Source: Cristatella mucedo
Taxonomy: Eukaryota > Bryozoa > Phylactolaemata > Cristatellidae
Direction: 5' to 3'
Assembly (NCBI GenBank): GCA_009760855.2
Contig: WPIO01000022.1
Location: 4,970,001-5,032,000, forward strand
Length of the DNA: 62,000 nucleotides
Within the stretch, counting starts at the first letter, position 1. Each line of letters opens with the position of its first letter. The notes beneath the pieces were generated by a model. That model ran no database searches and had not been told where the DNA came from. It saw only the letters and a program-made list of their open reading frames with translations. Shown here piece by piece: positions 55,901 through 62,000 of the stretch. Both the position numbers and the translations under genes were made by a program.

Positions 55901-57739
55901 GGAGACACATGGTCGAATCTCCAGGATTTGAAAACTAGGCTTTCAGCCATATTCATCACCAGCTGCAATGGCGTAGTGGCTTTTTTCGGTAACCCAGACA
56001 CAAGGGAATTACGTCAGTTCAGCCTAGACAGAATCACAAGGCTGGTAAGATTTTTAGTGAGCCACCGAGGTAAACAGCTCCTAATCTTAGACAGAGATCA
56101 ACACGATGGCTAGGTGGTTAAGTGGTCTTCTAATGAAGCTTTCACACGTTAGGCATTCGCCAAAGAAGACGCCAAACTTTCGAGCACATGATGATTGTCA
56201 CACCGCAGCACTGCCAATTTGAAGAGCAAAGTCTCCTGGTTCAGCTCCACACCTTGGGTGTCCTATAGGTAGGAGTTGAGTGCTATCGTCGTCTAGCTTT
56301 TGAAAATTGGCCGACATATCAAAGATCGAATGTCAGCAAGGCAAGCTGTCAGTTTATCAGTCACTGCTTCTGATTCCTACGGTTTAAATGAAAAATACAG
56401 CTGGTTAGCATCAGCATAGAAGTGATAGCTGATCCAGTGGGCCCAAATCACTTTTTGTAGAGGTTCGGTATACATGAAGAACGGCAAAAGACCGAGAATT
56501 GATAAGGCAGGCTTACATGTATGTAGCTCAGGTCAATTCAACTAAAAGTGTATGTTACTGAAGCATCAGCACCCATTCACTTATCCATACAAAGACATAC
56601 TCCACTATTTGAGAACATGTTTCACATTGATTTATATGTCAATCTCGAGTTTAGCATTCAGCAGGGAATATGCCTGGCCGACTTGGTGGATTGAGCCTAC
56701 TTCATCGGTAGCACACTTAACTATTTTATGTCTTCTAATACTTCTTAAGTATATGTAAGAAGAGCAAATGAAGGCGAGCATATCCACGAAAAATCAAAAA
56801 CACATACCAGGTTGATAAAAACAAAATTCAAACCATACGTTTGACCAGCAGCAAAGTGATATAACATTTTAAAGACGATTCCCAAAATCAGCTGACTGTG
56901 TCAGTTTCAAGGGTAGCATGTTAAAATAAGCTATAACATCAGTGGGACGTTAACTTAAAATGCTTGCAGGAGAAAAAGGGAATAGTCTACCCTAATTGTT
57001 TTCGGGAGCATGAGGTCTCACTCCATTAATAATTTACTAAAAGTGGGACCAAAATTGAAGAAGACTGTGTGGCAAAAAAACGATGGTTTAAACATTCATC
57101 TGTGATCAAAGGACTAGTAAAAGGTGAAGCTGGTGAACAGGCCAGGTAGACAGTGGCACCGAAGCCTCCAGTTGATTTGAATTGTCAGCATGATCCAGAG
57201 TCCATCCTCAATGGCCATAAGCCGTGCGCTTACTTGGCTCATAAAATGGTTCTGCAGCATGTGGTATGTACAGCTTGTGCTTGACTGCCTCATGTGCCAT
57301 TTCCAATTCTTCAGGCCTGTAAGTTAAAAATAAAAAATATCTAGATCATGTAGCAGACACTAAACATGCCACGAGCATATCAGCTCTTGGACTACAGTTT
57401 TAATCGGTACTTAATACAACTTAGGATCACTGTCTCACTAACCAGAGCAGCAGCTGTGTAATGCAGAATGTAGCCTTACCATCGTGCCTTTTGTTGTAAA
57501 GAGTGTGCACACGAACCATCAACAGTACGGAAAAGATGCCGAGGCTCTTTCAAGCGTGGAATCTGTAATAGTGAACTACATCAAATCCTTACTGCTTTTA
57601 GACCCCATACACTGACACTTACAGAGAGCTTGCTGTGCCACATTATAGTCAGAAAGAAAGCGGTGAGCCAAACTCACCAACCGTCCTGACTCCAAGCTGA
57701 CCACCAATTGCGTTGTCCGGATTTTCTCCATGTCATTGT
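39744..57739 (-). CDS. Cytosolic carboxypeptidase, CCP2/CCP3 (AGBL2/AGBL3) type
   Basis: Exons in coding order: 57678-57739 (start uncertain), 57480-57562, 57234-57316, 54155-54240, 46518-46645, 46198-46330, 45921-46042, 44871-44991, 44642-44782, 44399-44509, 42718-42887, 40213-40372, 39990-40091, 39744-39915. All phases agree; 1674 bp, about 558 residues seen. This M14 metallopeptidase family removes glutamates from tubulin C-terminal tails and side chains in the cytosol, especially in cilia and neurons. Zinc ligands are in HPGES and CDLHGHSKK, the arginine is in [14 protein letters not shown] is present, and the catalytic Glu is in SYTLEATFCGST, so the enzyme should be active. The N-terminal domain ([38 protein letters not shown]) is complete. 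It is closer to AGBL2/3 than to AGTPBP1 or AGBL4 by DLNRNY and by RTTQ near the N-terminus. The first exons and the C-terminal tail are not resolved. Large introns are filled by retroelements. Confidence 0.93.
40585..40680 (-). mobile_element. SINE2 fragment with short TA tail, in CCP intron
   Basis: ATATATAAATATATAATTCA then TTTGCAAAGCACCACGAGAG and CATGGCTCGAGCCCGTGAG. Head missing. Confidence 0.78.
41840..41915 (-). mobile_element. Decayed LINE-A/SINE2-type tail
   Basis: CATTTATAATAGCATACTTA then GGAGAGCTAAATCTCTTTGC. Weak match to the shared 3' end. Confidence 0.45.
42305..42455 (-). mobile_element. SINE2 copy in CCP intron
   Basis: TTCATTTGTAAAGCGCCCTA, GAGAACTAAATCTCTATCCA, then GGGCTCAAGCCCTCGACCTG and GCACCTTGACTCCTGGACCA. 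Complete but diverged. Confidence 0.83.
43150..43272 (-). mobile_element. Old SINE1 copy in CCP intron
   Basis: GTCAACAGCCTCATATTTAT then ACAACAGGGAGCCTTAGTGC, matching the SINE1 3' half in minus orientation. Confidence 0.65.
43855..43970 (+). mobile_element. Old SINE1-like copy in CCP intron
   Basis: TTGGCCAAGTGATAAGGTGT head, TGTGGGCTCGAGTCTAAG B-box region and ATAGCTCTTCTGCCGAAGTA body. Confidence 0.6.
44871..46645 (-). CDS. CCP gene, N-terminal beta-sandwich exons 5-8
   Basis: Exons 46518-46645, 46198-46330, 45921-46042 and 44871-44991 encode the CCP-specific N-domain: [99 protein letters not shown] and [14 protein letters not shown]. Each block is at its expected place in the family. 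The donor at 46197 (GTTCGA) departs from consensus, but the phase and the protein match require it. Confidence 0.92.
46960..47082 (-). mobile_element. LINE-A 3'-end stub in CCP intron
   Basis: (AAT)n then TGATAAAGCGCCCTCAGAGA, ACTCAATCTCTTTCTAGGCG and CTTTACATTTGCTGCAAAGG. Confidence 0.87.
47495..47790 (-). mobile_element. LINE-A 3' UTR fragment in CCP intron
   Basis: (AAT)n, hairpin block, then GGGCGACATGCACAGGGTCA and GGGACCCACTAAATGCTGTC, equal to the 3' UTR at 36.2 and 50.4 kb. Confidence 0.87.
47865..47957 (+). mobile_element. LINE-A 3'-end stub, opposite orientation
   Basis: CATGCTTCCTTTGCAGCTAA then TTTTCTGAGGGTGCTTTATC and ATT repeats. Confidence 0.8.
47975..48048 (-). mobile_element. 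LINE-A 3'-end stub
   Basis: ATAATGCATCTAAATAATGC then CCTCAGAGAATTTAATCTCT. Tail-to-tail with the previous stub. Confidence 0.72.
48150..49830 (+). mobile_element. LINE-B copy with RT deletion, in CCP intron
   Basis: Endonuclease remnants ([18 protein letters not shown]-like near 48400, GDFNIQFN near 48570 and DNTLDLLCS near 48680) pass directly to the post-RT region. It is the best-preserved C-terminal domain in the window (48917-49546, 209 codons): [17 protein letters not shown]-like start, [72 protein letters not shown]. The RT core is missing. It is antisense to the CCP gene. Confidence 0.88.
49831..50640 (+). mobile_element. LINE-A fragment joined to LINE-B, split by SINE1
   Basis: At 49831 LINE-B stops and a LINE linker frame begins ([20 protein letters not shown] and [16 protein letters not shown]). 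Then comes [11 protein letters not shown], the SINE1 insertion, and the C-terminal end ([40 protein letters not shown]). The LINE-A 3' UTR, hairpin and (ATT)n follow. Confidence 0.87.
50015..50186 (+). mobile_element. SINE1 copy nested in LINE-A
   Basis: B box GGTTCGATTCC, TGCAAGCAGTGGTGATAGCC and CAAAAAGAGGCTGTTTAATC. LINE-A flanks resume as TCTATGGC on the left and CTTATGGC on the right, a likely short target duplication. Confidence 0.92.
50979..51190. mobile_element. About 210-bp insertion in LINE-A RT, possible MITE
   Basis: It falls between AATCACTCCAACGAG and TCAGCATTGCC, which are adjacent in intact copies (ANHSTESAL). The ends are weakly inverted (TGTGAGCAT near the left end, ATGCTCATA near the right). 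Class unknown. Confidence 0.45.
51515..51735. mobile_element. About 220-bp insertion after YADD, possible hAT-like MITE
   Basis: LINE sequence is broken after the YADD codons and resumes near 51745. The left end CAGTGGCAGAGCCAGGGGTA resembles termini of hAT-type non-autonomous elements, and the right end has GGTCTGGCCCTACC. A target duplication was not found, so the class is tentative. Confidence 0.45.
52645..52822 (+). mobile_element. SINE1 copy
   Basis: TCTTAGCCCAGGGGTAAGGT, GGTTGTGGGTTCGAATGCTT, TGCAAGCGTCGGCGATAGCC. Confidence 0.86.
52855..52912 (+). mobile_element. LINE-A/SINE2-type tail stub
   Basis: AATTCTGAGGGGGTACAATA then CAAATGTATTATTAATT. Confidence 0.6.
53100..53265 (-). mobile_element. 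SINE1 copy
   Basis: CAACAGCTTTATTTAAATAA, TTGCATTGGGCAATATAGAT, CAACGACCACCTGGATCGTG. Confidence 0.78.
53575..53882 (+). mobile_element. LINE-A 3' fragment
   Basis: AAGCCTAGAACTCACTCCCG, GTGGGTCCTCGTGATTCATC, then AAGTGCCTAGACAGAGATTA and an ATT tail. Confidence 0.85.
54155..57739 (-). CDS. CCP gene, N-terminal exons 1-4 of the model
   Basis: Four small exons (62, 83, 83 and 86 bp) encode the N-terminal lead of AGBL2/3-like proteins: [16 protein letters not shown], then [11 protein letters not shown], then [16 protein letters not shown] and [19 protein letters not shown], then [14 protein letters not shown]. Donors are GTGAGT, GTAAGG, GTAAGC and GTGAGT. The 5' limit of the first exon (acceptor at 57740-57741) is a guess; an in-frame ATG lies at residue 4 of it, and longer versions of the exon are possible. 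The intron 54241-57233 holds the LINE-B copy. Confidence 0.85.
55380..56500 (-). mobile_element. LINE-B 3' part in CCP intron, with nested LINE-A tail
   Basis: Matches LINE-B in minus orientation from its 3' UTR (55390) through the C-terminal domain ([29 protein letters not shown]) into the RT end. It is split at 55785-55895 by a LINE-A tail. Confidence 0.86.
55785..55895 (+). mobile_element. LINE-A 3'-end stub nested in LINE-B
   Basis: ACCATTCAATTGCATTTCCT, then AAAGCGCCTAGAGAGAGATT and GAGTTCTCTGAGGGCGCTTT. Here the outer stem AAAGCGCC/GGCGCTTT pairs perfectly. Confidence 0.9.
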
Positions 57740-57904
57740 CTACCAACATAAGGTCACGGTGCATTTCCATAAAAACTACGAGATTTCCACGAGTACTAGG
57801 TTGTGCAGTAAGCACTTCGAAAACTCAGGAAGTGAAGCTTGAGTGACTACTGCATTGCATCATTAATAACCACTCAGAGATGTGACCTGACTTTATTACC
57901 CAGA

Positions 57905-58005
57905 TGACAGAATCAAGTCCAGCCAGAGGCAATCATTTAGTGCCCATTGCAAGCAGAGGTAGTTAGCCTGAAAGGTTCTTTGGCTAGTATACAATTTAGA
58001 CTGTT
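57905..58005 (+). mobile_element. Old SINE1 remnant
   Basis: AATCAAGTCCAGCCAGAGGC, CCATTGCAAGCAGAGGTAGT and GGTTCTTTGGCTAGTATACA keep the SINE1 block order. Confidence 0.5.
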
Positions 58006-61000
58006 GTATCGACCGACCTTAATTTACTGTACGGCTACCCGGACGTATCCCCTTCAAGAGATAAAACCATACCAAATCTACTCTACAGCTCGATTGTCAT
58101 CTCATTGATTCCTCAGCATTGTGAGGCCCACGGTTATTTCCTGAGCTTGTTAGCCGAATGCACTGCAGTCCAAGAGCCTCTGCAGGGAGCAAATACATGC
58201 AAGTGCAACAATTTAGTGGAGTGTGACCACAGCACATGTTACCCACTACATCACTGCTGCAGCTCCACTAACAGCTGCAATGATGGTATGTAGATCCTGA
58301 TTTTATTACTTAATATTTTGTTGTTGATGAAGGCAGGTACTTAGTTTAAGATTCTTAGTAATGCTTTTGTAACACACCCTAAACAACAGAAATGTTTGTC
58401 TAATAAAGTCACCAAGGATCACCCTAGTTCAAAAGTAAACTTCGTAAACTTGGACAAAAAGCAGACTCGGAAACCCCCGGACTTCAAAATGTGTTGGGCA
58501 CTGCAAATAGGCTATATGGACAAGATAAGCTGGAGAGAGATCTCGATGACAAAAGCAGGCGACAGAAGAAAGTATGTGTTGCAATTTAATAATAATAATT
58601 ATAAAGAATTATATAGTGCCGTGGGAGAAATAAACCCTTTAGACGATAGTAAAAAGGCGTATGTGTTTACAGAAAGCAAGCAATGTGGAAATCATGAAGC
58701 TTAAGATAAAACAGCATCCTACCCCAGGTGACAAATATATCCAGCCATCGTCGGGTCTGATAGTCAGCTCAGTGCTAGCCCTAGTCAACTAGGCTAGAGA
58801 GAAACTCAAAACAACGAATAGGCCCCACATTGCAATGACTACATGCATTTTAGTTTAGTATACCTCCTAGGTAACAGCGATGACAGCAAACTCATTCTGA
58901 ATAGGCATCAACTCGCTGAGAAAAGCCTCATGACAACTAGTTCGGTTTCTTCTATGAATGGAAGTTGAAACTAAAGCTAAAAGACAAATAGTAATTACAA
59001 TCAACTTAGATACCAGAAGTTATGTTCAAGGCTAAATCAAATTCAAAATGTGTTGCATACTAATCCAGTGTGGCCAGGAAAACAAGCTGCCAGATATTTT
59101 TTAGAAGGTCGGGTATAAGTGCTCTGCTATTTGCTTGGCAATAAATTAACCAAGAACTTCGAGTATAGAGAGCAATAACACTAAAGAGCAACTTCCTGGA
59201 AAACCCTTCAAGACGGATTCCCGAGCACTGCTGACTATGAGCACTGCTGTGAACCCACTTCGGGTTGATGGCAGCATAAATGCCTTTCATGCTTTAACAA
59301 TTTCAGAGCACGAACATCTTCTTGAGCACGAGTGTGCTTGTGGGTGCGAGCCCAAGAAGCACGAGCTAATGCTTGAGTGCACACTCAGGTGTAAATAGAA
59401 GGGTATGCAGAGTTTAAGACGAATATCGCCGGTCGTAACTCTCCGGAGACAGGAATACGACCACAACAGCCCACGACGGTATATGTTTCTCAGCTGCGCC
59501 ATCAAGGCTGCTACATGACACGACGAGGCCTCTCTACACCACCAGGCCTCAACGTGGTGTATGTATCTTCTTAAGCCCTAACAGGGGCCAGTGCCTCCTG
59601 CTTTCGCAGTGAGCTCTGAAAGCACTCCCCTCACAGGCCCTCATATCCTTTTCCTTTTTCAAATGACTCAGCCATCAATACACATCAAAGAACACTGAGT
59701 GCATAAAGTGCTGTCACATGGCAGCCACCCAAATCAAAGGCCATAATTCTGAAACTCGTCCACAAGATGACATCAAAGTGCCATAGAATGGCCATGAACC
59801 CATGAACACTAAGCTGAACAAAAAACCTAGCAGCCTGGCATGCTTCCGACTCCTTTGTGGTCATCGGCCAGCACCCTTGATAGGACGATTAGCTAAAGGC
59901 TCAATCTCAGATTCTGTGGCCTAAGGGACATGACAGCTTCTGTTGGCCTTGGGCCTTTGACACTAAAAACAGCAAGGTAGCCGAGGATTTGTGGCATAGT
60001 TTTCGGCAGGAAGCAGCAATTTATTTTTAAATTTTACAGAGAACAATGTTTGTACTAAGAGATGCTGAATACGACAGCAGTATACTTAGCTGAATACGAC
60101 AGCAATACACTTTCTCCTGCCTGCATTGTGTATACCAGCCTTGCATTGCTTCGACTTCACTTTGGTAACCAAATGCTTGGGGGGGGCTCAGTTGACATTT
60201 GAATTAAAGGACAACACAATTGTTGGGAGCCAAGTCTCGCATGTATAACCAGTCTCTCTACATAGTCAAACTCAATTCCAGTTTTGGTTTCAGCTTCCCG
60301 CAACAATAAGGTCACAGAAAATGGGTTTGTCGAGCACATTCAACGGGGCATGCCTGTAAAGTAGCAGCTGGTGTACAGTGTTATGATCCTGGCTTGCTTT
60401 CCAAGAGCATCAATACGACTTCTAAGGATGGCCAAGTCCTTGGAGGAGTCCTTTTCTTACATACATAACGACACCACGCGAGTATCCCGAATGTTAATAA
60501 TTCGCATACTTGGCCACACTGTTCACCTTTACTCCACATACACTTCCAACAGGATGGACAACCACACCACAATTTTGTCATGCAAAGGAGCTGATACAAA
60601 GAGGCTGAAAGTGAGAAAGTCCGTCATGCCGTAAGATGGTGCACTTGCCTCACTAGGCAAGATGGCGAACTTCCGTCAAGTGGCTAGATGGCACAGCATT
60701 GTCTACCGTGACGGAATCACTATGACTCAGTGAAGCAGTCCACAGGCAGTGAGCTGCTCGTAACAATTAAATTGGTTATAGAGGTGACACGACCGTGGCA
60801 GGTTTTGCAAGTGAAAGAGCACATTTTGGCTAGTTCAGGAAGAAACTACCATATATATTTACGAGTGGTTACAGTTACCAAATTTATCTGATTAAGCAGC
60901 TATTTTGAGGCTATATTGAGGGTTGACTCTAAAAAACTTACAATAAAACAGTTGGCTATGTTGCCTGTCAGAATGGCGAAAATCTAAGCAGGATAGCATA

Positions 61001-61489
61001 GGTAAAATGGTAAATCCTATTGCAGTAGGTCACCCCTTATTTGTAAATAAAAATTCACTATTTTGTCAATGTTCCATTTTAAGAAGAATGGTAACAACCC
61101 AGAACTTGCTAAGTGCCCACATTTTGTTTTAACATTGGCAGTAATCACTTCTGGAAGTTTGAACAAAAGGAGAACTTAGTGTGGTTCCGGTGAGGCTGGA
61201 AATTATGTCATTTTCCTAGATCACCTAGTCAAATAGTATGACATAATTGGGGAGATACATTAAGCTATTACTGATTTTTTTTAATTAAAAGTGTGCAAAG
61301 CCAGAGTGAAAATAGCCAAACATCATTGCAAACGGTTTGGGATCTGTCTGAAAGGGAAAACTTCAACTCTAGTAAGATACTAATCACAGATCACGATAAT
61401 GCTCATTTGGCTCAGAGGAGTATTAGTAATTTATAGAAATGAATTCTGTCGATAAATCTAGTTGGACTAGAAAAAAGTATATTAAAAAT
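58006..61489. other. No confident gene; probably upstream of or within the 5' part of CCP
   Basis: The first CCP exons or promoter may lie here on the minus strand. I could not find a start codon plus donor that fits. A degenerate AAT-tail stub is at 58588-58640. Minus frames near 60157-60600 (for example NPFSVTLLLREAETKTGIEF and DLAILRSRIDALGKQARI in different frames) look like decayed coding sequence but have no recognisable family. Confidence 0.35.
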
Positions 61490-61645
61490 TAGCCGATAAC
61501 CTCAATTTAATAGCAACAGACGAGTTTTTGCTGATATCATATAGCTGGCAGCATGTAATAAGGGATTTCTACTGCAGGACTCGAACCAATGACCCAAGTT
61601 GTGAAATTCGAGCACTTTACCCCTAGGCTTAGAGCCAAGGGCTGG
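61490..61645 (-). mobile_element. SINE1 copy
   Basis: Minus strand: GGTCATTGGTTCGAGTCCTG B-box region and CTAGGGGTAAAGTGCTCGA A-box region. Diverged. Confidence 0.78.
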
Positions 61646-62000
61646 ATTAGGATGGCAGGTCTGAGACTACGTCGCATGCAGTCTCCTCTACGTCCCATGC
61701 AGCGGCTTGGAAAGCCTCTGTTCTAGATCACAGTTTCACTTTTGCAACCACCACGGCTCACTTCAACTGCTACGATAAAGGCCAAGGAATGAAAACTGTT
61801 CAACTAATCTCAAGCTCCTAATATATACTGTAGAGGACTAACAAAATGTCTGCTGGTAATGTGGCGAGGGACACGTGCACAGAGACCGAGCATCAGAACC
61901 ACTGTTGCTCTAAATGTTTGCTCACCTTATAATGCTTTCAATGCTTGCTAGTAAATCCTTGACTAATGCCACACATTTGTGGGATCTTTTTAGGGGTAGT
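61646..62000. other. No feature recognised
   Basis: Short frames only up to the window edge. Confidence 0.4.

Noticed and set aside
58396-58704. 102-codon plus ORF
   Set aside because: It includes an AAT microsatellite stub (poly-Asn) and has no motif.

Overview
This window is animal (metazoan) nuclear DNA, not bacterial. The evidence is spliced genes with GT-AG introns, an ancient tubulin-modifying enzyme gene split over at least 14 exons, two tRNA-derived SINE families, two non-LTR retrotransposon (LINE) families of the L2/CR1/Jockey kind, and long GA, TA and AAT microsatellites. I cannot name the species or phylum. All exon models come from reading frames, splice signals and intron phases seen by eye; no alignment was run.

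Three genes are supported. (1) At 9832-10326 (+) there is a compact two-exon gene for a 102-residue protein with a good start context, one 186-bp intron, a stop and an AATAAA signal; I do not recognise the family. (2) At 25864-35383 (-) eleven exons join in perfect phase to a stop codon, encoding at least 516 residues of an unrecognised protein with basic and alanine-rich stretches. (3) At 39744-57739 (-) at least 14 exons encode a cytosolic carboxypeptidase of the CCP2/CCP3 (AGBL2/AGBL3) type, with all zinc-binding and catalytic motifs present. Such enzymes trim glutamates from tubulin tails. Its introns range from 74 bp to 7.5 kb, and the large ones are swollen by retroelements. A few weaker exon candidates (near 1.8, 12.7, 15.5, 18.5 and 21.9 kb) are listed with low confidence.

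Most of the rest is mobile-element debris. LINE-A has an (ATT)n tail and lies at 1-847, 13.2-14.0, 15.9-17.9, 36.2-36.7, 38.0-39.0, 49.8-52.6 and 53.6-53.9 kb, plus many 3'-end stubs. LINE-B has a GAT-like tail and lies at 2.7-5.97, 21.2, 23.1, 24.5-25.5, 48.2-49.8 and 55.4-56.5 kb. SINE1 is a tRNA-derived element of about 170 bp. SINE2 is also tRNA-derived, about 140 bp, and its last 45 bp or so are the same as the 3' end of LINE-A. This is the classic sign of a SINE that borrows a LINE's replication machinery. The shared end folds into a hairpin. Several SINE2 copies run directly into long TA microsatellites. Nested insertions give a relative history: LINE-B and LINE-A bodies are older, with SINE1, SINE2 and LINE-A stubs inserted into them.

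Other structures are a 22-bp satellite with a five-unit higher-order pattern (8.6-8.9 kb), a perfect 35-bp hairpin around an AT loop (9.26-9.36 kb), a nearly perfect 400-bp inverted repeat with a 412-bp centre inside an intron of gene 2 (32.4-33.6 kb), a short interstitial block of plant-type telomere-like repeats (22.5 kb), a CAG repeat (12.6 kb) and a diverged direct duplication with a SINE2 in one copy (19.5 and 20.6 kb). The 9.6-15.7 kb part is GC-rich, while the 37-62 kb part is AT-rich.
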